From: Pseudomonas leptonychotis
GTDB taxonomy: Bacteria; Pseudomonadota; Gammaproteobacteria; Pseudomonadales; Pseudomonadaceae
DNA: 64,000 bases
Assembly: GCF_004920405.1 (NCBI RefSeq)
Contig: NZ_RFLV01000003.1
Coordinates: 62,001 to 126,000, forward strand
Direction of reading: 5' to 3'
In this document: positions 44,070 through 51,689 of the stretch, in pieces
Layout: every line of letters begins with the position of its first letter
Numbering within the stretch: the stretch's first letter is position 1
Notes under the pieces: model-generated
Database searches by the model: none
The model's input: only the letters and a program-made list of their open reading frames with translations
What the model was told of the DNA's origin: nothing
Program-made: the position numbers and the translations under genes

Positions 44070-45236
44070 ATGATGGGCGAATTCGATGCCATCCGACCTT
44101 ACGCCGACGCCGAAGTCCCTGCCGTGCTCGCGCGCCTGCTGGCAGACGATGAGTTTCTCGGCATTCTCACGCAGTTCCGCTTCCCCCGTTTGGCAGGCCC
44201 TTTAGGCTGGCTGCTTAAACCACTTATAGCCTATCGCTTGCGTCTTGAGTTTCGTGACGTGCGTTCAGTGGCGCAATTGCAGACGCGGGTCGAGCGCTAC
44301 GTCGACCACAGCATCGAGCGCGCGACAGATGGCGTGACCTATTCCGGCATAGAGCGCCTGCAGGCGGGTAACGCTTACCTGTTCATCGCCAACCACCGCG
44401 ACATCGTTATGGACCCCGCTTTCGTCAACTACGCGGTGTACCACGCAGGCCTGCCGACGCCGCGTATCGCCATCGGCGACAATCTGCTGCAGAAGCCCTA
44501 TGTCAGCGACCTGATGCGCCTGAACAAGAGTTTTATCGTGCATCGCTCAATCAGCGGTCGCCGCGAAAAATTGGCGGCGTATCAGCTGCTGTCGGCCTAT
44601 ATCAACCACTCAATCCGCGTCGACGGCGAATCGATCTGGATCGCCCAGGCCGAGGGCCGCGCCAAAGACGGTGATGACCGCACCGACTCAGCAATCCTCA
44701 AGATGTTCCACATGAGCCGCAAGGGCGAGCCATTCGCCGAGGTAATCAACGCACTGCAGCTGACGCCGGTATCAATCAGCTACGAGTACGACCCCTGCGA
44801 CCAAGCCAAGGCTCGCGAGCTGTCTATTCGTGCCAACAGTGGCAGTTACACCAAAGTGGCCGGCGAGGATGATCAAAGCATCGCGCTTGGTATTACCGGC
44901 TATAAAGGCCGCGTGCATGTGCACTTCAGCGCACCGGTCAGCCAAGGCCTGGAAGACAGCAAACTGCTGGCAACGGAGATGGATCGGCAGATCCTCAGCG
45001 GCTATCGGCTGTTCCCCGTGCATTACCTGGCGTACGCCATGTGGGCTGATCGTGACCCTGCACTGGCAGTGCCCACAGCGGCAGAGCGCTTCCCGGCTGA
45101 AGAACTTCGCGTAGCCGAAACGGAATGGCAGCGTCGCCTGGCCAACTGCCCGCCCGAGCAGCGCCCTTACCTGATCTTGCAATACGCCAACCCTGTGCGT
45201 AACCAGTACCGGGTCAAGGCTGGCCTGCCACTGTAG
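44070..45236 (+). CDS. 1-acylglycerol-3-phosphate acyltransferase-like protein
   Basis: 388 residues, longer than PlsC. The central region has an acyltransferase motif variant (LFIANHRDIVMDPAF, an NHxxxxxD form), then AIGDNLLQKPYVSDLMRLNKSFIVHR and WIAQAEGRAKDGDDR, which corresponds to the EGxR block III. The protein is mostly cytoplasmic with little predicted membrane insertion. It is probably a glycerolipid or lipid A-related acyltransferase; its substrate is unknown. AAGAGAG precedes the ATG pair (44070/44073). Monocistronic, ending at a strong terminator. Confidence 0.85.
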   Translation: MMGEFDAIRPYADAEVPAVLARLLADDEFLGILTQFRFPRLAGPLGWLLKPLIAYRLRLEFRDVRSVAQLQTRVERYVDHSIERATDGVTYSGIERLQAGNAYLFIANHRDIVMDPAFVNYAVYHAGLPTPRIAIGDNLLQKPYVSDLMRLNKSFIVHRSISGRREKLAAYQLLSAYINHSIRVDGESIWIAQAEGRAKDGDDRTDSAILKMFHMSRKGEPFAEVINALQLTPVSISYEYDPCDQAKARELSIRANSGSYTKVAGEDDQSIALGITGYKGRVHVHFSAPVSQGLEDSKLLATEMDRQILSGYRLFPVHYLAYAMWADRDPALAVPTAAERFPAEELRVAETEWQRRLANCPPEQRPYLILQYANPVRNQYRVKAGLPL

Positions 45237-45246
45237 GCCATTCGCC

Positions 45247-45288
45247 GCCCTAAAAAGACAGCCCTCTGAGGCTAGCGCTTTTTAGGGC
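45247..45288. terminator. Terminator between the acyltransferase and 45300 genes
   Basis: GCCCTAAAAAG and CTTTTTAGGGC pair, with an inner AGCC/GGCT stem; convergent genes on both sides. Confidence 0.8.
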
Positions 45289-45299
45289 CCGCACGGGCA

Positions 45300-45626
45300 C
45301 TACAACAGAGTGCTCAACCAGGACAGCAGCAAAGCCGTCACCAGGCAGGCATAGCCAAAGCGATAGAAAAACCGGTTCAACCGTAAAGTCGGTGCATCAA
45401 AGCCATAAGCCTCAGTCGCCAGCTCATTGAGCTCACTGCCCGCCAGCAATCGCGCCCAAGCACGCTGCTCGCGCATGCGAGTGGCCAGCAGAAGCCAAGC
45501 ACCCATCATGGCAAAAAACAGCGCCAGTCCGTTCAGCCACTGCCCAGGCTGACCTTCTGCCAGCAACCAAAGCGCTTGCAAAGACATCCACACCCCCAAC
45601 TTCTTAAAGGCAGCGAGCAACCTCAC
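45300..45626 (-). CDS. Hypothetical small membrane protein
   Basis: 108 residues with an N-terminal hydrophobic pair (LNGLALFFAMMGAWLLLAT region) and a C-terminal helix (YACLVTALLLSWLSTLL), and between them a soluble ~35-residue part with an RxxxRLLAGSELNEL stretch. I do not recognise the family. The start is uncertain: GTG 45626 or ATG 45587, the latter preceded by GGGGGTGTGG. The 215 bp upstream to 45841 contain no other gene. Confidence 0.65.
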   Translation of the reverse strand: MRLLAAFKKLGVWMSLQALWLLAEGQPGQWLNGLALFFAMMGAWLLLATRMREQRAWARLLAGSELNELATEAYGFDAPTLRLNRFFYRFGYACLVTALLLSWLSTLL

Positions 45627-45856
45627 GCCTGGTTATCAATGCGCCCGATGCAACATCTGGCAGTCAAAATAAGGGCGCGGAGTCTACCGAAGGATGCACT
45701 GCCAGCGGCTTGATTCCGACGAATCGCAGTCGCTATGACCAAGCGGTCTAAACACTGTCATCTGCGTAGGCTATGGTCTAAGACTCACCCCCAGCGCCTT
45801 AGCCACAATGGCTTGGCGCGCGGCGAAAGACCTAAATATCCATGGAGGAACGCACT

Positions 45857-46063
45857 ATGTTGCATGCCCAACCCCAAGACCGCGACTACCTGATTGATTC
45901 ACTGGATGACATAGAGGCCGTCATCGATGAGCTGTCATTCAACGTGCAGGACGATCACTGGCTGGTGTACTGCGCCATGGGCGGACATGAGCATTACGCC
46001 CTGCCCGATATAGACACGCGCACCGGCATGAGCCTGCCAGAGTTCTACAGCGAAGCCGCTTGA
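45857..46063 (+). CDS. Hypothetical small acidic protein
   Basis: 68 residues from ATG 45857, with a strong GGAGG Shine-Dalgarno 8 bases upstream (45843-45847). The product is acidic (DRDYLIDSLDDIEAVIDEL) with WLVYCAMGGHEHYALPD in the middle. No membrane segment, signal or known motif. The good ribosome-binding site, typical codon use and the terminator after it make it a credible gene of unknown function. Confidence 0.75.
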   Translation: MLHAQPQDRDYLIDSLDDIEAVIDELSFNVQDDHWLVYCAMGGHEHYALPDIDTRTGMSLPEFYSEAA

Positions 46064-46091
46064 TGCCGCCGTCGCCATAAAAAATAGATGT

Positions 46092-46121
46092 AAAAAAGCC
46101 CGGACTTGTCCGGGCTTTTTT
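46092..46121. terminator. Bidirectional terminator before the YajG gene
   Basis: AAAAAAGCCCGGAC and GTCCGGGCTTTTTT around TT. It differs from the bamE terminator only at the loop. Confidence 0.92.
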
Positions 46122-46137
46122 ATGGTTACGAGAGGGC

Positions 46138-46722
46138 TTATTGCGCGAGCATCTGGCTGATGGTCGGGTCCTTGAAGGCGCGGGTCAGCGCATCGCTCAT
46201 CACATCACTGATCAGCTTGGTATTGGTGGCCTGATTGGGCGCCATACCGAACCGCTGATTCAACGATGCGCCGTAACGGCCGCTGTAGCGCCGGCTGCTG
46301 TTCTGCACATCTACGCGAAAGGTCGCGGTCATGTCAGCCTCAGTCACATACATGCCCTCCTTCGGCGACTGGTACTTGAGTTCAGCCAGCGTCAGGGTCA
46401 GTTGCGGCGCATTGACGGCATTGGCGCTTGGGGTGAAACCAAGCAAACGCACGGCGGCCTCGGCCTGGGCTTGCAGCTTAGGCAGGATATCCTGACCGGT
46501 CACACTGATAGCGCTGGTCTCAGGGTACAGACCACCGCGGGTGCCCAGCACGGGTGAAGGACGGCCATCGGCCACTCGCACTACCACAGGCTGGCCTTGG
46601 CCAACGGCTGTGAGCGGACTATTAAGCTTGGGTTGTGGGCTGAGTTGTTGCGGGCTGTGGGCACAACCCACCAGAGTAAGGCTGGCAACAGCCACCAGAC
46701 CAAACAGCAGACGATGCAGCAT
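46138..46722 (-). CDS. YajG family lipoprotein
   Basis: 194 residues from ATG 46722 (MLHRLLFGLVAVASLTLVGC), preceded by GAGAGTTGAGC. The signal ends in the lipobox LTLVGC. The mature part holds the YajG pattern: VVVRVADGRPSPVLGTRGG, LTLTLAELKYQSPKEG, and a C-terminal ISDVMSDALTRAFKDPTI helix. YajG lipoproteins are outer membrane-associated and of unknown function; in E. coli yajG sits upstream of ampG. A much longer reading frame upstream is not needed. Confidence 0.92.
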   Translation of the reverse strand: MLHRLLFGLVAVASLTLVGCAHSPQQLSPQPKLNSPLTAVGQGQPVVVRVADGRPSPVLGTRGGLYPETSAISVTGQDILPKLQAQAEAAVRLLGFTPSANAVNAPQLTLTLAELKYQSPKEGMYVTEADMTATFRVDVQNSSRRYSGRYGASLNQRFGMAPNQATNTKLISDVMSDALTRAFKDPTISQMLAQ

Positions 46723-46894
46723 GCTCAACTCTCCATAAATAAGGGGTAGACGTGGCGCGCAGTATAACCAGCGCTGGATATGCCTGACAGCGCTGCTTTC
46801 TAGGACGTTTATCACGGCCACTGGTTCCCGTAACGCGCCTGTCATGCGTATCAGGCATAAGACTTTAGTCTTCCCTGTTCGTGAGTAATTCGCC

Positions 46895-47128
46895 ATGTTC
46901 TCACTGCGCAACCTGCTCGCCCCACGTCGTTCAATGCGCTCGTTTGCCCTGCTCGACGCACAAGGCATCTGCCGCGCCTTGCGCCAGTCAACCCAGGCGC
47001 CGCAAGGTTCGGGCTGGGTTGAGGTGCAACAGAGCTGCCTGAGCTGGCTCAATCAACCGCTGCCAGCCGGCGCCAGAACCGCCCAAGTCACGCCATGCCT
47101 GCGCATCCAGCAAATGCTGGCGGCCTGA
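46895..47128 (+). CDS. Hypothetical small protein
   Basis: 77 residues beginning MFSLRNLLAPRRSMRSFALLD, with GWVEVQQSCLSWLNQPLPAGAR in the second half and a basic N-terminus. No clear Shine-Dalgarno is visible. Codon use is normal for the genome and the sequence resembles short conserved Pseudomonas hypotheticals as I remember them, but I cannot name a family. Divergent from the YajG gene. Confidence 0.5.
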   Translation: MFSLRNLLAPRRSMRSFALLDAQGICRALRQSTQAPQGSGWVEVQQSCLSWLNQPLPAGARTAQVTPCLRIQQMLAA

Positions 47129-47584
47129 CCGGCGGAAGAAGAAAAGTCACGCCAAACGATCAATTTCCCCGCTTTCCCCTTATAATCGCGCCCCGATTAT
47201 AAGGACGCCTCCTGTTCGGGCCCTGCCGTAGCGCTGATGCATCATTCATCGGCCGCGCCCCAGAGAGTCGCCCACTTCGCGCTGCCTTCGGTTGCCGCTT
47301 TTTCCCCTGTATAACGCCATGCATTACCTGCAATGGCTGCTTTACGGCGCTGGAAAATTGGTCCGGGCAGACGTGTATTGAGGCTCACGACTCCAAAAGA
47401 GCGTGAAAAAACGGTTTGGAAAACTTCACAAGAGTGTGGCGAAAATGAATGATCTCGCGGTTGGCATCTACTCCCAGAAGCCAGCTTCCTTCAACCCTGA
47501 GCGTCTCGACGACTGCTAATCGGCTGTGGTTGCACACACAAGCTAACTAACGTCAATTGAGTGCTGGTTTGCGGAGAAGTGGTA
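47129..47584 (+). promoter_or_regulatory. Long mqo leader with paired -10 palindrome
   Basis: 456 bp with no established gene. At 47178-47204 an 11-bp perfect inverted repeat (CCTTATAATCG / CGATTATAAGG, 5-base spacer) puts a TATAAT on each strand. Downstream are two tiny frames: 47320-47382 (20 codons, no ribosome-binding site) and 47445-47519 (24 codons, MNDLAVGIYSQKPASF start, AAGAG about 10 bases upstream). The mqo Shine-Dalgarno (GGAGAAGTGGTA) closes the region. An operator-promoter with a long leader is likely. Confidence 0.5.
47445..47519 (+). CDS. Possible 24-residue leader peptide upstream of mqo
   Basis: ATG 47445 to TAA 47519, encoding MNDLAVGIYSQKPASFNPER and four further residues (…LDDC). 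An AAGAGTG sequence lies 9-15 bases upstream. Codon use is like that of the genes around it. It ends 65 bases before the mqo start. Could be a leader peptide or the conserved remnant of a larger gene; there is no independent proof of translation. Confidence 0.3.
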   Translation: MNDLAVGIYSQKPASFNPERLDDC

Positions 47585-49087
47585 ATGGCGCAGAACGATT
47601 ACGAAACAATGGATGTGGTGCTGGTTGGCGCCGGCATCATGAGCGCGACCTTGGCCGTGCTGCTGAAAGAGCTCGACCCAGCGATCAAACTGGAAGTGCT
47701 CGACATGATGAGCACGGCTTCGAGTGAAAGCTCTTATCCGTGGAACAATGCGGGCACCGGCCATGCGGCCCTGTGCGAGCTGAACTACACGCCGGAAGCG
47801 GCCGACGGTTCTATCGACATCCAGAAGTCGGTAAGCATCAACACCCAGTTCGAGGAGTCCAAGCAGTTCTGGGCCTATCTGGTCGAGAAAGGCCGCTTTG
47901 GCTCGCCTAAATCATTCATCAGCCCGGTTCCACACCTGAGCTTCGTGCGCGGGCAGAAAGGCATCGACTTCCTGAAGAAGCGCTTTGCTGCACTGAAAAC
48001 CCACCATGCCTTCACGGAAATGGAATACACCGAAGACCGCGCCACCATGGCCGAGTGGATGCCGCTGATGCTGCCGGGTCGCGACCCGAATGAGCCCATC
48101 GCCGCTACCCGCGTGATGGCAGGCACCGACGTTAACTTCGGCGCACTGACCCTGCACCTGCTCGAGCACCTGCGCCAGCAGAACGAAGCCAAAGTCACCT
48201 GCAGCCAGAAGGTCGTTGGCCTCAAGCGCAGTGGCCAAGGCTGGCGCGTCAGCGTCAAAGACCTGCAAAGCGGCAACAACCGTGAAATCCAGGCCAAGTT
48301 CGTCTTCCTCGGCGCCGGTGGGGCGGCGCTGCCGCTGCTGCAAATGTCCGGCATTCCAGAAGGCAAAGGCTTTGGCGGCTTCCCGGTCAGCGGCCAGTGG
48401 CTGCGTTGCGACAACCCAGAAATCGTCAAGCAGCACCAGGCCAAGGTCTATAGCCAAGCGGCAGTTGGCTCACCGCCAATGTCGGTGCCGCACTTGGATA
48501 CCCGCGTAGTAGAAGGTAAAACCTCGCTGCTGTTCGGCCCCTACGCAGGCTTTACCACCAAGTTCCTCAAGCGTGGCTCGTTCTTGGATCTGCCGCTGTC
48601 GATTCGCTTCAACAATATCGGACCAATGCTGGCCGTAGCGCGCGACAACTTCGACCTGACCCGCTACCTGGTCAAAGAAGTCTTGCAGTCCGAAGAGAAG
48701 CGCCTTGAAACGCTGCGAGGCTTTTACCCTGAAGCCAAAGCTGAAGACTGGCGCATCGAGATTGCCGGCCAACGCGTGCAGATCATTAAAAAGCATCCGA
48801 AAAACGGCGGTATTCTGCAGTTCGGTACCGAATTGGTGGCGGCAGAAGACGGTTCTCTCGCGGCTCTGCTCGGTGCATCACCAGGCGCATCGGTGACTGT
48901 CTCGATCATGCTTGATCTGATCCAGCGCTGCTTTGCTGATCAATTCAAGTCTGAGCAGTGGAGCAACAAGCTGAACGAGATCTTCCCGGCAATGAGTGCC
49001 GTTCTGGCCAGTGATGCCGAGCGTTACCGCGAAGTGCAAACACGCTCAGATGCCCTGCTGCAACTGGAGCAGGCAGCCAGCGTTTAA
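47585..49087 (+). CDS. mqo: Malate:quinone oxidoreductase
   Basis: 500 residues from ATG 47585 ([17 protein letters not shown]). A peripheral membrane FAD enzyme that oxidises malate to oxaloacetate and reduces quinone, replacing or supplementing NAD-malate dehydrogenase. The FAD loop is [61 protein letters not shown] and the C-terminal [18 protein letters not shown] are family landmarks. It is monocistronic with a long leader and its own terminator. Confidence 0.97.
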   Translation: MAQNDYETMDVVLVGAGIMSATLAVLLKELDPAIKLEVLDMMSTASSESSYPWNNAGTGHAALCELNYTPEAADGSIDIQKSVSINTQFEESKQFWAYLVEKGRFGSPKSFISPVPHLSFVRGQKGIDFLKKRFAALKTHHAFTEMEYTEDRATMAEWMPLMLPGRDPNEPIAATRVMAGTDVNFGALTLHLLEHLRQQNEAKVTCSQKVVGLKRSGQGWRVSVKDLQSGNNREIQAKFVFLGAGGAALPLLQMSGIPEGKGFGGFPVSGQWLRCDNPEIVKQHQAKVYSQAAVGSPPMSVPHLDTRVVEGKTSLLFGPYAGFTTKFLKRGSFLDLPLSIRFNNIGPMLAVARDNFDLTRYLVKEVLQSEEKRLETLRGFYPEAKAEDWRIEIAGQRVQIIKKHPKNGGILQFGTELVAAEDGSLAALLGASPGASVTVSIMLDLIQRCFADQFKSEQWSNKLNEIFPAMSAVLASDAERYREVQTRSDALLQLEQAASV

Positions 49088-49096
49088 CTCGCCCGC

Positions 49097-49131
49097 CAAT
49101 AAAAAACCGCCTTATGGGCGGTTTTTTATTG
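49097..49131. terminator. Terminator after mqo
   Basis: AAAAAACCGCC-TTAT-GGGCGGTTTTTT with further AT pairing outside; convergent with the PilZ gene. Confidence 0.92.
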
Positions 49132-49154
49132 TTTGGAAAGCCTGCCGGACGACC

Positions 49155-49517
49155 TCAGGCTGATGTGGCCATCGGCCTAAAACTGAAGTAATGCCGCAAG
49201 GCATCGACCATCTCAACGTAATCGGCGGGCGGCGCCACCAGCGCGAATCCGGAGTCGTAGCAGCCAGGCGTAACATCCTCGCGGCACCACTGGCAGGCGG
49301 CCGAAAAATCGACGAAATGCGGTGCATCATGCCCAGGGATTTTCAACCGCATATCAAAACGCGCACCCACCAGCAGGGGCAGCTGGCTAATCAGCAGCAA
49401 ACCGTCCAGGGAGACGTTACCGATATAACCCATGGGTTTGTCGGTGATGCGATTGAACACCTTCAGGTAGTAAGGCAGCTGGTGGCGTTCGATGCTGCGC
49501 TGAACATGTGTGGACAT
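49155..49517 (-). CDS. PilZ domain protein
   Basis: 120 residues: one PilZ domain. The N-terminal RxxxR (QRSIERHQ) and the DxSxxG-type motif (GNVSLDGLLL, Asn in place of Asp) are the c-di-GMP contacts. It continues FDMRLKIPGHDAPHFVDFSAACQWCRED and a C-terminal helix. Probably a stand-alone c-di-GMP receptor; the target is unknown. A diguanylate cyclase gene (SadC-like) lies about 6 kb downstream in the window, but there is no direct link. Confidence 0.9.
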   Translation of the reverse strand: MSTHVQRSIERHQLPYYLKVFNRITDKPMGYIGNVSLDGLLLISQLPLLVGARFDMRLKIPGHDAPHFVDFSAACQWCREDVTPGCYDSGFALVAPPADYVEMVDALRHYFSFRPMATSA

Positions 49518-49577
49518 AGTGGCAAATCGCTATAGATGGCCATTTAGTATGGCCCCACTACTGCGCTTAAACCAGTT

Positions 49578-50000
49578 TCAGGAACAGCGTTCAGACACCT
49601 GGCTCTGCAGTTGCTGACGAGCGGTATCGACCTGCTCATCACTGTAATAACTGCGCTGGCCATCCGCTTCAGTACGGTAATAGCTGCGACCTTCTGGAAT
49701 CGAGGCCAGTCTCTGACGCAGGTCGCGGCATTCATCGGCGCGCTTAGCCTGTCGCTCGACGGCCACCTGCGAGGCCTGCGCTTGCTCATCACGGCGCGCA
49801 TCGTAAAAACGGCTGGCGCGCTCTTCCCGCTCACGGGTTTGTTGGTCGCGCTCAACCACCTGTGGTTTGACTTCGACCTTCTCGGCACCAGCCGCAGCCG
49901 GACGCTGGCCGAAGTGCACCTGGCCATTGGCATCGGTCCAGCGATAGATTTCCGCAGCCGCCAGCCCCGGTAATAACAGCAGGCACAACAAAACGCGCAT
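49578..50000 (-). CDS. DUF4124 domain exported protein
   Basis: 140 residues with a signal peptide (MRVLLCLLLLPGLAAA). The DUF4124 segment comes next (EIYRWTDANGQVHFGQRP), followed by a charged coiled-coil-like stretch (REREERASRFYDARRDEQAQ) and a short C-terminal YYRTEADGQRSYYSDEQ part. These periplasmic proteins are of unknown role. Downstream of, but separated by ~65 bases from, the TPR lipoprotein gene on the same strand. Confidence 0.85.
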   Translation of the reverse strand: MRVLLCLLLLPGLAAAEIYRWTDANGQVHFGQRPAAAGAEKVEVKPQVVERDQQTREREERASRFYDARRDEQAQASQVAVERQAKRADECRDLRQRLASIPEGRSYYRTEADGQRSYYSDEQVDTARQQLQSQVSERCS

Positions 50001-50067
50001 GGATTCCCTCCCGTAAAGCCTCAGCTTAATGCCGAATGGAGCTTTCTATAACCTGTACGACCAGCGG

Positions 50068-50442
50068 TCAAGGCTTGACCGCGGTAACTTTGGCCGCCAC
50101 ACCCACGCCCTCATGGCCGAGTTCGCGCAAGGTTTCCATACGCGCACGGGCGCGATAGGCGTACTCGCTGGCGGGGTAATGGGTGAGGATAAACTGGTAG
50201 GTCTGCATGGCGTCGACGAACAGGGCCTGCCGCTCCAGACACTGGCCACGCAACAGGGAGATTTCTGGCTGCATATAGCGCCGTGAGCGGCTGTTACGTT
50301 CGGCTTTGGACAGCGACAGGATCGCCGCTTCGCATTCACCACGATCATAAGCCTCGTAGGCACTATTGAGGTGATGATCAAACGAGTAGCGATTACAACC
50401 CACCACACCCAGCACCAGCAGAACAATTAACAGTATGCGCAT
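50068..50442 (-). CDS. TPR-like lipoprotein
   Basis: 124 residues from ATG 50442 (MRILLIVLLVLGVVGCNRYS), with AGGAGAGG upstream. The lipobox LGVVGC places Cys about residue 16. Two to three TPR-like helical hairpins follow (LNSAYEAYDRGECEAAILSLSKAE, then LLRGQCLERQALFVDAMQTYQFILTHYPASEYAYRAR). Divergent from another TPR lipoprotein gene (50592), so the two may form a functional pair at the envelope. Function unknown. Confidence 0.85.
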   Translation of the reverse strand: MRILLIVLLVLGVVGCNRYSFDHHLNSAYEAYDRGECEAAILSLSKAERNSRSRRYMQPEISLLRGQCLERQALFVDAMQTYQFILTHYPASEYAYRARARMETLRELGHEGVGVAAKVTAVKP

Positions 50443-50591
50443 AAGCCTCTCCTCCGATGAGCAGTGTATCGACTGCGCGGGAAAATTCTGCAGCAACATA
50501 TCCTCTGATGGGTAATGCCGCCAAGGACTTGGCCGCCGCCCATGCGGCTAACTAGACTGGCGCGCAATGGCCATTGCGCCCAGGAGTTATC

Positions 50592-51389
50592 ATGCCGCCT
50601 TTATCCCGCCAATTATTAATACTCTGCGCCTCGCTACTGAGCGCCTGCTCACCCACTACACCGCTTTTTATCGCGCAGATCACCACCAACGAGGTGGTCG
50701 AATACAAGACCCTGAAGAACAACCGCATGCTCGCCGCCATCGAAGAGGAAGGTGACCTGCTGACCTACAGCGCCCAGGCCATCCGCGATGCCAAGAGCGA
50801 ACAGGCCGAGCAGTTGTACCTCACCGGTTACCGTGACGAGAAACTCAGCGGCGAGGTGCGCGCCATCTCGTTGTACCAAATCGGTTTGCTCTACATGAAC
50901 CGCTTCAACGAACAGCGCGATGACAACAAGGCGCTCAACTACTTTTATCAGGTGCTCAACCAGTTCCCCGCCAGCCGCGCCGCCGAGCGTGCCGAAGCGC
51001 GCATCGTGATGATCCGCGAGCGTGCAGACGAGCCGGTGCAGCAAACCTCACGCGAGCTGCTCGCTCACTGGAAGCCCAATCAGCAGCTCGATCTGTACAA
51101 GCCCAGCCTCGACCCTGACATGACCCTGCTGTCGCGCCGCGCCGTGCTGAAAAACCGCGTCAGCGAAGCCGAAGAACTGTATCTGCTAGCACTGAGCGAC
51201 CCTGGCATCCCCGCTGATATCAAGGAAAAAGCCCTGTACCAGCTCGCCTTGATGTACCTGGCGCCGGACAACGCCCAAGCCAGCCGCGACAAGGCCATCA
51301 CCTACCTGCGCCGCCTGCTGGTGCAATACCCCGAGAGTGAATTGAACAGCAAGGCCGCCCGCCACCTGGACCAAGCACTCAATCGATAA
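50592..51389 (+). CDS. TPR-like lipoprotein
   Basis: 265 residues from ATG 50592, preceded by CAGGAGTTATC. Lipobox LLSAC gives Cys about residue 19. The mature protein is rich in TPR/Sel1-like helical repeats (ALNYFYQVLNQFPASRAAERAEARI and ITYLRRLLVQYPESELNSKAARHLDQAL). Its stop codon (TAA 51387-51389) touches the left end of a MITE-like element, so the native 3' end may have been trimmed or moved by the insertion. Function unknown. Confidence 0.85.
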   Translation: MPPLSRQLLILCASLLSACSPTTPLFIAQITTNEVVEYKTLKNNRMLAAIEEEGDLLTYSAQAIRDAKSEQAEQLYLTGYRDEKLSGEVRAISLYQIGLLYMNRFNEQRDDNKALNYFYQVLNQFPASRAAERAEARIVMIRERADEPVQQTSRELLAHWKPNQQLDLYKPSLDPDMTLLSRRAVLKNRVSEAEELYLLALSDPGIPADIKEKALYQLALMYLAPDNAQASRDKAITYLRRLLVQYPESELNSKAARHLDQALNR

Positions 51390-51613
51390 GAACCTGTTTA
51401 CGATCTCGCGAGCTAGAGACCGGCAAGGCGCTACGTTAGTAACAGCCTCCGGCTGGTCAAAACAGGCGAGTAAGCGGAGTGTACTTTTGTACATGAGCAT
51501 TACTCGTTCCACTCGCCCTCTGGGCCGCGCTAAAGCGCGTTAGCCGTATACGGCTTGCCGAGCCGATTTTTAACGCAACAGGGCCGACGCGCAGCAGATC
51601 GTATATAGGTTCT
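51389..51613. mobile_element. MITE-like element with 18-bp terminal inverted repeats
   Basis: 225 bp bounded by AGAACCTGTTTACGATCT (51389-51406) and AGATCGTATATAGGTTCT (51596-51613). As inverted repeats these match at 16 of 18 positions. No reading frame inside codes for a transposase. It contains smaller palindromes (for example GTAC-TTTT-GTAC). I recall similar elements dispersed in some Pseudomonas genomes. No obvious target duplication flanks it. It lies between a lipoprotein stop codon and the pyk promoter region. Confidence 0.7.
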
Positions 51614-51689
51614 GGTAGTGCAGAGGAACAATGACTACATAGTTGCGGCATAGTAGCCTCGTGCCCAGATGCAACTCAGGAGTCTCTGC

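Noticed and set aside
32472..46121. Nearly identical palindromes at 32472-32501 and 46092-46121 as a dispersed mobile repeat
   Set aside because: Both are GCCCGGAC-type terminators with A/T tracts at gene ends; the identity is limited to the 30-base hairpin and fits convergent terminator sequence.
47320..47382. 20-codon frame (MHYLQWLLYGAGKLV start) in the mqo leader as a gene
   Set aside because: No ribosome-binding site and no supporting context; mentioned only as part of the leader.
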